Of a stretch of 64,000 nucleotides of DNA, positions 44,601 to 55,025 are shown piece after piece. Every line of letters begins with the position of its first letter. Position 1 is the stretch's first letter. Both the position numbers and the translations under genes were made by a program. The notes under the pieces are model-generated. The model saw nothing but the letters and a program-made list of their open reading frames with translations. It was not told the DNA's origin and did no database searches. Origin of the DNA: Adineta ricciae (taxonomy: Eukaryota; Rotifera; Eurotatoria; Adinetida; Adinetidae); assembly GCA_905250025.1 (NCBI GenBank), contig CAJNOJ010000054.1, positions 1 to 64,000 on the forward strand, in the 5' to 3' direction.

Positions 44601-47600
44601 TCGACAACTTCGTATTCATTTTTCTAAGCCCATCGATCACGACACAATCGGTTTACAACAATTACTTATCTATGGTTACTATTCCTATGATCAACAAGCG
44701 ATTATTGAACAAACGAGTCAACCATACCAAACATTGATCTCCACTGTCTATGGTCGACAGATCACCTTGAGTAAATCCAGTTCGAATTCATCAATTGTTA
44801 CAACTTTGAATGATGAAGATATCAAAGTGATGTATTCGTCAATCAAACCTTCGTCATTGAACGCGAATAGTATTGACAATAGTCATCAAGTATCGATGAT
44901 TCTAGCGGATAAATACCGTTCATTGAATCACTATTTACAATTGATACATTTGTGTTTGAAAACTCCAATGAAAATATCTGATGAACTCTTTCAAAAGATT
45001 CTTTATCTATTAGAAAAGAAGTTTTTGTTGAACAGCGATTGGATATTCAATGAAATCTTCATCTATCTCGGACATCAGTGCACGAACGACCAATTCGAGA
45101 GATTAGTCGAATATTTAATGACTTACAATCATTGGCAAATCTTATCGGAATTGAATTTCAATGAAACGAAAATCAACTACTTGATCAATCATTTGAAACA
45201 TTCGTCGATCAATCAACAAGTCGTTCAAAACATCTTCTGGAAAATCAAAGACGAAAATTTTGTCTTCAATGATCAAACCATCGAACATCTAATGTCGAAC
45301 TATCCATGGCTACTACCAGCGATCGCTCATCACAAACCATTTTTAGTTATTAAAAACTATTTCAATCAAATTGATTCCCATGTTGAATATTTCAAACAAT
45401 TAAAACTCGCTTCGACCAGTGTGGAATTTCTCAATGAAATTCTCATGAATGATTTGTTTCTCCGATCCATCGTAGAATTAAATCACGAAATTTCATCAAT
45501 GAAATTCAATGATCAATTCATTTCCCATGCGTTAGATTATCTCATTTCAGTTAGCAAATATTCCAATGTTCAATTATGGTTCGCACAAACCGATCATGCG
45601 TCCAACATTTGGAAAAAACTATTAGACCTATTCATCAATCCGGAGAGTTTATCCGCGGTCCAATCACCATCAATAATCTTAACACAATTGATCACCTTGC
45701 TGAGAAATTTGTCAATTCAATGTCCAACCAATCAAATTAATATGACTTTGATTGCCTCGTATTTAGCTTATTTGACTGAACAACGTTTGGAACAAGATCG
45801 ACCTTTGACGGGGTATTTACAATACATTCTTAGTGAAGTGGTGCTCAAACATGAATATATTCAATGTTTGATCAATACTCGCGATTATCCAATCAACACG
45901 AAGGAATATTCCGCATTTCAGAGAAACTCATTGTATCATCGATTGATACAAGACTGTCCGATTTCGATGAATATCGGACAATTGATCGAGAAATTCTTCG
46001 GTTTTAATTATTTACAAGCGAATATTTGGACGGCGACGAATTATATCAAGAATAAAAGTCATCTGATTAAAGCATCAAGTGAACCAATAAGCACAAATCA
46101 TCGTAGGAAGATTCCACGAGCGGAATTAGCTTCATTAAGATCGAATTTAACTGGAAAGTTATCCACAAAATCCATCAGTTCATTAGCTAATTTAGCTAAA
46201 CAACATAAATCGTCTTCGAAATCTGTAACAAATGAATCAACAACATCGAAGAAGCCTTCTTCCTCTTCCTCCTCCTCATCATCATCTTCGTCAATACCAG
46301 TGGAGAATATTCATTTTATCCTACATATTAACGGCGAAAAGAAACAATGTATTCTTCCGAAAACAACACGTCTTAGCGATTTATTATTATCATTCGATTG
46401 TCGATCGTTAAACATCTACGAAGTTGATGTCATTGAGATGACATTCGATAATCATATTGAACTCAACGATACACAGGAAAATGATCTGATTACTCCGAGA
46501 TCAATTGTCGCAAATAAAGATTATCCAACTTTACTTGATACATTTGTACATGCAAATGGACTGAAAATTCTCGCTCAACATTTCGCTCGTAATTATCCGT
46601 CGATTCAATCATTTGATGAATGTATTACATCTTCTACATCGACTGCAAATGTCTTCGATAAAATTAACTTCTTCGATTTTTCATCTCTGGTCTCCACTTC
46701 ATCATCATCGAATAGTTCAAACAATATGACAATGCCTTACTACGTTTTCATCACATTCTCGATCTTTCTTCGTTTACCGAACTATGCCCGAGCGATGTTG
46801 AAAAATCGTTCCTTAGCCTGCAACATCATTCGCCTAATGCTCGGACAGAAAGAATCGATTTTGAACGAATATCAAGACCAAACTCACCAACAGCATCAGG
46901 ACAATTTCGACATGCGACAAATATCGAAATTACCATTCGAAACTCTATCAATCCTCTTAAAAGATTCTCCGGATGATTTATTGGATGAAATTTTACATTC
47001 AAGTATCCTTCTTCTCTTACTTTCATGTTTATCATCCATCACACGTCACCCACATCGAAAACAAAAAGATGCTGCATCCAATTCGATTCCTTCTATATCA
47101 CTCGTGCCACCACCATCTCAACCATCGATGAATTCTGAAACCATGATGGATGATAATGATGATGAATATTACGAAGACGATATCGAACAAATCGAATCGT
47201 CAACCATTCAACAATTGAATACCATTAACAACAATAATAACAATCCTCATTCGAATGCCATGAATACCAATCCGAATTTTTGGGCGAAAGGAACTGGCTT
47301 TGGTACAGGTTCAACCCATTCTCAATGGAAACCAGAGGAAATACTTCAAATTCAAAAACTTCATGAAGAACATGTCATCTATCTCTTCGACATTTTTCAT
47401 TCGATTTTTTCCAACAAATTATCGGAAGATCTTCTAGACGAACATTTAATCGAAATTATCAACACATCATGTTTGATTCCTGTGTTAGAATCGTATTTAC
47501 GCAATGATTCTATCTTAGATCTTTCCAAACAAGGTGACATTCATCGTCATTGCTTACGTTTAGTGCATTGTTTGTTGAATAATCAAAAATTGAAGAATTT

Positions 47601-49388
47601 AATTTATCAGACGAGTAATATTGAATATTTAATTGAAAATCTCCTTCAATGTGTGCAGACATATACATCAATGATTCAAATCGATGATGATGAACAATTG
47701 AATCTGTTCTCCGTTGAGTTAAAACAAGTTTATGATCGAATCAAAGAAGAACAGCAGATCGCCAAAGAGTCAAACAGTGAAAATCTTCAATTATCAACAA
47801 AACAGTTGGTAAATTTAGAAGAATTCTATAGTCAAACAATGAAATTATTACAATTCAGTACATATCCAATTACGATCGAAAATGAATCGGGAGAAAAAGT
47901 TCTTTTCAACAAAAACATGAAGTATCATTACGAAGATATTGTTCGCGATGCGATCACCATCAATTCCATGCAACGAATCAAACGTTTAGCACAAGAACAG
48001 ATCACCATCTCTACTTCGTTACCATTATCATTCAGTTCAACAATCTTTGTGCGTTCAGATGAAAATCGAATGGACATTATGAAAGTTTTAATCACTGGTC
48101 CGGATGGAACGCCTTATTCGAATGGTTGTTTTCTATTTGATGTTTATTTTCCAAATGAATATCCTACGTCACCACCATCGATCAATTTGGAAACAACTGG
48201 AAATCATACTGTACGATTCAATCCGAATTTGTATAATGATGGAAAGGTTTGTTTGAGTATTTTGAATACTTGGCATGGAAGACCGGAAGAGAAGTGGAAT
48301 TCAACATCGACGTTCTTGCAAGTAAGTGTGGTGAAGTTTGAGATTTTGGGGAGAAATCCGGTGATTTTTTAGGTTTTAGTATCAATTCAGTCGTTAATTT
48401 TTGTTCCGGAACCGTATTTTAATGAGCCGGGCTATGAACGAACGCGTGGTACAGCAACAGGAACGTCGCAATCGTTGGAATATGATGCGAATATTCGACA
48501 GGCAACTGTTCGTTGGGCAATGCTTGAACAGCTTCGAAATCCACCTGCTTGTTTTACGGATGTCATTCGACGACACTTTTTCCTTAAACGAAGTAATTCA
48601 ATTTCGAAGAAAAACTCGATTTTCTATGAAAATTTCTTTGTGTTATTGTAGATGAAATTATTGAACAATGTGAAACATGGATTCGAGAATTGCAGGAAAC
48701 ATCATCAACAGAGAAACGTGTTAGTTCATCTATAAATCAACATTTATCCTCGTTGATTCGTCATACTAATGACCTGAAAAAAGAATTTGCTCGTCTCACA
48801 CCACCCGATGATCTAACCATTCCATCTGAATTATCAAATCTTTTACTCAGTGCACCACCAAATACAAATCTAACAACCGATCAAGTCGCACCATCGTCAA
48901 CACCTTCGACAACAATTATCACACTTCCATCAGTATCGGACACAAAGCAAACATCCGAATCGGTCAGCAATGCAGCAATAGCCGATGAACATTCAATACA
49001 AATTAAAATTGTACCTAATCTTCAATATCAAACATCAACAACATCAACTACTGCTGCAACTACCGCATCACCTTCTGCAATAACCGATTCCGAAGCTCAA
49101 CAATCATCGAATTCTCCACTAGAACTAATCGAACAACAACAACAACAGCCACCAAACTCATCTCCATCAACTAACACCAACTCCTATGATATCACAATTA
49201 CACACTCGAATAGTTTACTTTCCGATTGGACAACCACCGATGCTCCACTTGTTCCTTTACCCGATGATGGTCTAACATACGAAGATTTACTCGATGATGA
49301 AGATGACATGGACGATGATTTAGATGTTGAAGATATGCTGGAATACGAAGGTGATATTCCTGAAGGATATCCCGAAGATTTTTATTGA
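35636..49388 (+). CDS. BIRC6/Apollon (BRUCE), giant BIR-UBC ubiquitin-conjugating enzyme
   Basis: Very large E2/E3 hybrid that restrains caspases and regulates apoptosis, autophagy and cytokinesis. Seven exons (35636-36466, 36522-37853, 37903-39143, 39198-41033, 41082-48321, 48373-48592, 48652-49388) give 4478 aa; vertebrate BIRC6 is near 4850. The BIR domain straddles the first junction: zinc ligands C299, C302, H319 and C326 are seen in LCFACTV and [11 protein letters not shown], preceded by [12 protein letters not shown] ubiquitin-like segment ([16 protein letters not shown]) lies in the large exon. The UBC domain is near the C-terminus, with [16 protein letters not shown] and the active-site cysteine in [13 protein letters not shown] (about residue 4136), continuing in [16 protein letters not shown] Ser/Thr/Gln-rich linker and acidic tail follow. 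Exon 5 alone is 7.2 kb, strikingly intron-poor. The ATG used is the first in frame after the acceptor-like site. Confidence 0.96.
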
Positions 49389-49504
49389 CAATTTTCTTTG
49401 TCTCTTTGTGAAAAAGCCGAGTGATTGATATTTGTATGTTCTAAATACTTTTTTTCTTCTGTATGTATTTCTTGATTTCTCTAAACTACAAAAAACAGAC
49501 AAAT

Positions 49505-49541
<37 letters not shown>

Positions 49542-49715
49542 GTCAATTTCTTTCGCGCTGTCTGGTTCAATCATGTCCTTATTATCGGAGTCAGCAACAT
49601 GCGAAAGAGTAACGTTTTCTCTATAAAATAAAAGCATGGCGATATTTTTTATTTAATAAACAAGGAAAGAAAATCGAAATTTTTCTTCTAGACTTCTTTT
49701 TAGATATTCGATTGA
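49389..49715. other. BIRC6 3' UTR and spacer
   Basis: Contains a (TC)n then (TTTC)n microsatellite at about 49505-49541 and AATAAA motifs near 49626 and 49652 that are candidate BIRC6 polyadenylation signals. No gene. Confidence 0.6.
49505..49541. repeat. TC / TTTC microsatellite
   Basis: A TC dinucleotide run passing into TTTC tetranucleotides in the BIRC6 3' untranslated region. Confidence 0.88.
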
Positions 49716-50210
49716 ATGATACGATTGAGAAAGGTAAGTCGACAAGTCATCAAACTTTCACTTCATCAACTCAATTAGATTTCCCTGGTCAACGACATCC
49801 GCAAGAATCGTACTCCACTTTATTATTGGTCACTTGCTACTGGATTCATTACAACTGCATCTCTGGTTACTTTAAGTTATTTTGTTTAGTAAGTCCACTT
49901 TGACATGTTCATTCATCTGTTGTTTTGTTGTTGATTTCTATAGTTCGTATCGTATCAAGAAACGAACGAAAGAAGCGATTGAGAAAGGTGAAACCGAACG
50001 TATTGTTTCTCCACAAGGTTTAAGCAGTCAAGGTTTGTGAAGATGCTCATTGGTGGTCTCGAGGATTGTTTTTATTTTTTGATATTAGAAATCCAAAAGG
50101 CACTTGATTTGTTTGAAAAACAACGTGTTCACGATCAGATTCAAATCGACAATTTCGAGCGTTACAAACGTTTACGAAAACAACGTCGTGAACAAGAAGG
50201 TTTGAGTTAA
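49716..50210 (+). CDS. 112-aa single-pass membrane protein, unrecognised
   Basis: Four small exons (49716-49733, 49779-49888, 49944-50032, 50089-50210) join in phase with introns of 45-56 bp. The product begins MIRLRK and has one hydrophobic segment (YYWSLATGFITTASLVTLSY) at about residues 21-42. The rest is charged and helical (IKKRTKEAIEKGETERI, RYKRLRKQRREQEG), probably coiled coil. No cleavable signal peptide is evident. A mitochondrial or ER membrane location is possible but unproven. The stop codon lies only 14 bases before the SLX4 ATG. An upstream donor in exon 3 (after SPQ) would drop five residues in frame. Family not recognised. Confidence 0.68.
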
Positions 50211-50224
50211 AAACCATCCCAATC

Positions 50225-53200
50225 ATGTTTACACATTCCACAAGCAAAGTCTCCAATGAACACGTCAATTATATAGTTAAATCAATTTTAAGTAAACGTC
50301 AAAAGAATCTTCACGAACAACAACAAACATTCATCCAAAAAAATATTGATGAGAATAGCAAAAGAAATAATTATCTTGTTGATAAATTCATTGTGAAAAA
50401 GCCAACAAAGTTCGTGTTCTTCGTTCATTTCTTGTCATAAAATTTACGTTTTCTTCTGATTAGTTCATCGAAGGAAAATATTCCGAAGCCAACAGTACCA
50501 AAACTTCGTTCACCGAAAAAGAAAACTCCTCTTGAAATTGACGATGATGATGACGACTTTATTTCGACTAAAAAACGTTTGAAAGTGGCCATACAACCAG
50601 TTCCCATGAAAGTCGATCCAATTAAAGAATGTCTCGAAGGAATCATCTCGAAAATTGAGCAAAACGATGCCACATGTCCTATTTGTAACCAAATCTTAAC
50701 CAACTTATCGGCCATCGATCAACGAGAACAACATGTCAATCGATGTTTGGAAGAATCACAGATGAACAATGTAAATTTCTCATCATTTTTATAACATTTA
50801 AGTTATTTTTTCAATAGATCGAAGCGAAACAACAGAAAAGTTTATTATCCTATCCGAAATTTTCTATGACGAGTCGAAAACCGTCGTCAACATCATCGTC
50901 GAATTTCAAATGTCAAATTTGTGGAACGACATTCAATGTCAAACGTACTTACTTATCTCATTTGAAGAAATGTTCCAATCAAAACAGTGTTCAACTCAAA
51001 CATATCGTCAATTTTGCGGCAAATGTAGAAACTACGGAAAAGAAGAAGGCACCAGCGCAAATTCGAAATCGGATAATCAAAATGGAAGTACCGGTGACGG
51101 AGGATGATGAACAACAACAATTGGTAAGATTTGGAAAGAGAAGAACAGAAATTTTATTGAATGGATGGTGTTTTTGCAGGCTATTGCCCTGTCAGCTTCG
51201 ATTAAAACGGCAACAGAACCTCCCAATGCTTTTGATATCCTTCAAGCTGCATCGAAGAAACTGAAAACTATTGAGTAATCGATTTTCATCAATGTTTCAT
51301 TGAATTTCTGTAGTGTTATTTGTCTTAGTTTATCAACAACACCCTTGTGGAATGTTTCCATCGAAGATAAACTCAAACTCTCTTCTACTCGTTTATCAAA
51401 TATTTGTGAACGACTAATTTCAATCGATTCATCAAGTATCAATTCATATCAATTTTCTCCGAGTTCCCTTCTTTCTTTATCTCAAAGTCAGTTTGGTGCA
51501 GTCGATTGGTGGAATATCACTACTACAAATCCTCAAGATGATGAAGTAAAGACCAACTTCAACGAACTTCTTCGTTCATTGATCTTTCTTTTCATTTCAG
51601 ATCCCAATGACTCAATTAGCACGTATACTTGATGAGAATAGCGATGAATCATTGATATAGTTAGTCTATTTTTTGTATGTTTTTTGCAAGAGAATAAAAA
51701 AAAGAACTTAGGATAATGTGAGCAAACGATCCCAATCAAACTTTGATAAAAATGTTTTCTCTTTTGTTTGTATTGAAGATAATGATGGATCTCCATCGAG
51801 ACAATGATGAAGATGATGACAGTGATCGAACCGAAAGTTATACACCACCACCACTTGACATTACCAACACTTCTAATCAGAGCAGTGAAAAAGAAAATCA
51901 ATATAAACAACATACCACTGTACAGAAAGAACAGTCCATTATAGTCTTAGATGATAGTTTTAATCAAGTATCGATCTCCAGACAAGATGATCACGAGCCA
52001 AGTAACGAAAAAAAAAAATGAATATTTTACTCATAGTCTAATGATTTATTATTTTCTTTCTTTAGTTGATAATTATTGGGACCAATGGCCATTAGTTATG
52101 AACGACATTAACAACGAAGAAGTTTCGAAACTTTATGCAATACCTGATGTTGATATACCGCCTTCACCTCCGCGTCCGATCGTTCCATCTTCTATGAGTC
52201 AAAACAATATTCTTGATATCCTAACCGCTCCGTCTCCCTCCTACAATGCAAATCCAGTGCGAAAGTCTGTAGCACGAAAAGCACCAGTCAAACGAAGGAA
52301 GAAGAAAAAGAAATCAATGACTGAATATCGACCACCATCTCCATTCTCACCTAAGCCAGATTATAAATCCATGGATATTGAACAAATAAAGAAACACGCA
52401 ATGAAATACGGTTTATCTACTAGTCTCTCCAAAGGAAGACTTGTAAAAATTCTCGATGAAATTTATAATGTCACTCATCAATACGAAACAGATACTGATT
52501 TCGAATTCGATATTGATGATAATAACTCTCTCGAAGTTGCTGCGCCGAAAAAGGATTTGTCTCATACTCCGCCAACACCCGCTGTTAAAAATGAAACAAA
52601 AAAGTCGAAAAAACGTTCAGCTATTCATCAAATGAGTTCTTCCGATGAAACAAACGATCATTCACCACCAAAAATCAAGAAAACAATCGCGATTAGCACA
52701 GCAGATAATCTTGTAAATAATAGTCAATCGAATGAAGACGAAGAACATGATGACGATGAAACTAATGCAGATCACGAAGGTCGTTTTCTTGAACTCACCG
52801 TCTACGAATTATCATCATCGGCAGCATCATCCAGTTCTTTATCAATTAGCGATACTCCGCCTGCTCGTCTTCCAAATCTGAGTCCTTCGAAGCGTAAGTA
52901 CTTTTACAATTTTCATTTCATTTTTCGTACGAATGATGTTCTTTGTAGAATCACCCGTCGAAATGGCTTCTCAGTCAAGTGCAACGAAACAGTCGAAAAG
53001 CAAAATTTCGACATCCGATTCTGATCTTCCCTCATGCAAAAAAGCAGCAAAACGTCCTAAACTCGAAACACCCACCCTTCCTCTCAAAGAAATCGTTCGT
53101 AATTACATAGAATCGAATCCATCATTACACGCTCGTGTTCTCTGCTATGAACCTGTCGATTTCGAAGAATTTCACAAACAGATGAAAGCCGATCTGAATC

Positions 53201-53319
53201 TAAAAATTCAATCCAAAGAATTAATGCAATGTCTCGATGATCAGTGTATCACATTTACATTACGTTCTCGAAAAGGCGCTTTTACGAGCGTAATGAGAGC
53301 TAAACGACGACATCGATAG
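50225..53319 (+). CDS. SLX4-like structure-specific nuclease scaffold
   Basis: Scaffold that binds SLX1 and other nucleases to process Holliday junctions and crosslinks. Exons 50225-50409, 50464-50770, 50818-51123, 51180-51274, 51329-51545, 51779-52001, 52066-52893 and 52949-53319 join in phase to about 843 aa. Seen: a UBZ4-type ubiquitin-binding finger (C133, C136, H152, C156; CPICNQIL ... HVNRC), a second C2HC finger (C196, C199, H212, C216), a SAP domain at about 545-580 (MDIEQIKKHAMKYGLS), and the SLX1-binding C-terminal domain (ESNPSLHARVLCYEPVDFEE, LDDQCITFTL). No BTB domain is recognisable. The first donor is weak (GTTCGT). An additional exon at about 51601-51660 would stop the protein after about 389 residues, and AATAAA follows, so either a short isoform exists or the locus is two genes joined here. 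Identity rests mainly on the fingers, SAP and C-terminal domain. Confidence 0.86.
51601..51660 (+). CDS. Possible alternative terminal exon of SLX4
   Basis: After a strong pyrimidine-rich acceptor (TTTTCATTTCAG) the sequence reads on in phase from exon 5 for 19 codons (IPMTQLARILDENSDESLI) to TAG, with AATAAA about 30 bases downstream. Including it ends the protein before the SAP and SLX1-binding domains; skipping it joins exon 5 to 51779 in phase. Whether it is used cannot be decided from DNA alone. Confidence 0.5.
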   Translation: MPMTQLARILDENSDESLI

Positions 53320-53400
53320 AATCGAGTCTTCTCTTCGTCTTTCTCATTCTTGTTGATAAATAAATCTAGTCTTATGAAATTCAATGTAAACTTTTTTCAG

Positions 53401-54964
53401 ATGTCAACTTTGCCACCTACGACGATATCGACAAAAAAAGAGAAGAATGAAGAACAATTCGAATTGGAACAGGAATTTATTCTTCGAATGCCACCGGTAA
53501 AACTTTCTTGATAGAGAATTCGTTTCCTCTATGGTTGATTTTTGTTAACTTAGGGTGAATATGCTACACGATTACATGATTTGATCGAATCGGGAGACGA
53601 GAAGATTCGTGAACGTCTTTTTATCGATTTAAACGCGGAAACGAGACGTGGTCGAGTGAAATTCGATGACACCATTTTCAAGGCAACACTCTACGATTTA
53701 CCGTGTATTACTGAATCGTATAAAACCTTCGATCGGAAAACGATATACAAAATCGCTGATATTGCTCAAGTAAACAACGACATTCTTCGCTTGTTGCATT
53801 ATTGAATGTGAATATTTAGATTCTTGTTTGTCGATTACCGGGTGATCTGAGTTCCAGTGAGGATGATGACGATGAGTATGATCCTGCAAAACGATCCAGT
53901 ACAGGTGCAGCGACAACAGTAGATGGAGACAAGAAGAAGAAAGAAAAAGATAAAGAAAAGAAGTATCAATGGCCTCATGGATGTAAGATTAAAGCGAAGT
54001 TTGGAGGGTTAACGCATATTTTCATTGTTAGTGACACCGCCGATGAAAAACGTACGAAAACGTCGCTTTCGAAAAGTAGCGCGACAAAAAACGCAAGATC
54101 ACGATGAAATTGAAAAAGAAGTGCGACGTCTATTCCGGTAAAATGAAATTTCTACTTGCACTACACATTCTGATCAATTCTTTTGCCTTCAAAGAGCGGA
54201 CCATGAAGCAATCGATGTCAAATGGGAAATAATTGAAGATGATCAAGAAGTCGAAATTACTAAACCATTAGAAAAAGACCCACTCGGTATGAAATATATG
54301 CATATATTTGTGTTCATTTGCTCATTCTTTCGCATCTTTCAGAACATAATGATCTTTTTGGTGGTGCCGTTAGTGAATCCGACGAAGAAGATGCTTCCCA
54401 GAAAGGTTGGTTGCTCATCAAGTCAATACTTCTTGTGTGTATTGCTTTGATTTAGGTCATACTGAACGTCATCATGCGCCGAGTTCTGTCGATCAACGAA
54501 CAGATTTCGATGGTTTATTCAGCGGAGATATGGGTGAGCTAAGTAATATGGATACAACATCTCAAGCCAATCCGATCGATGATGAACATCTTGACCAATC
54601 TCAATGGACACAACAGGATGATCTTAATTTGGATGACAGCACAACTACGGGTGGTTTATCGGAAGAAACTCGAACGAAATTAGAGGAATGTCAACAGGAA
54701 TTATATCGATTAAACAACGAAAAAGCGAATATTGATAATCAATTAGCTCAGATGAATAACCCTGCACTTCGAGTAAGATGTTTCCGCTTTATTGAATGAA
54801 AATAATAGTTTTCCTCGTTTCAGAATATGTTGTTATTAAGAGCAAGAACAATAGAAGCGGAGATTGAACGCGCACGAATGGAGGTACGTTGTTCTTTTTC
54901 CGTTCTTTTTTTCGATATCATTTTCGCTCTTTTTTCTTAGCATGATCAATTGTCGAATATGTAA
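53401..54964 (+). CDS. Transcription initiation factor TFIID subunit 7 (TAF7)
   Basis: TFIID subunit that contacts TAF1 and regulates its acetyltransferase activity at promoters. Nine exons (53401-53496, 53554-53769, 53820-53982, 54032-54137, 54195-54286, 54343-54405, 54456-54772, 54824-54883, 54941-54964) give 378 aa. The TAFII55 domain covers the first half: EQEFILRMPP, YDLPCITESYKTFDRKTIYK, then KYQWPHG and LTPPMKNVRKRRFRK, the hallmark block, followed by EIEKEVRRLFR and VKWEIIEDD. An acidic, Ser-rich stretch and a C-terminal coiled coil (KLEECQQELYRLNNEKANID) follow. The ATG directly abuts a perfect acceptor-like TTTTTTCAG (ending 53400), only 81 bases after the SLX4 stop. AATAAA near 54996 probably ends the transcript. 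The stop lies 61 bases from that of the convergent DYNC2I1 gene. Confidence 0.95.
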
Positions 54965-55025
54965 CAAATCGAACATCGATTTCTTTATTTGTACATAAAT
55001 AAAATTTCATAAAAAAACGAGAAAC

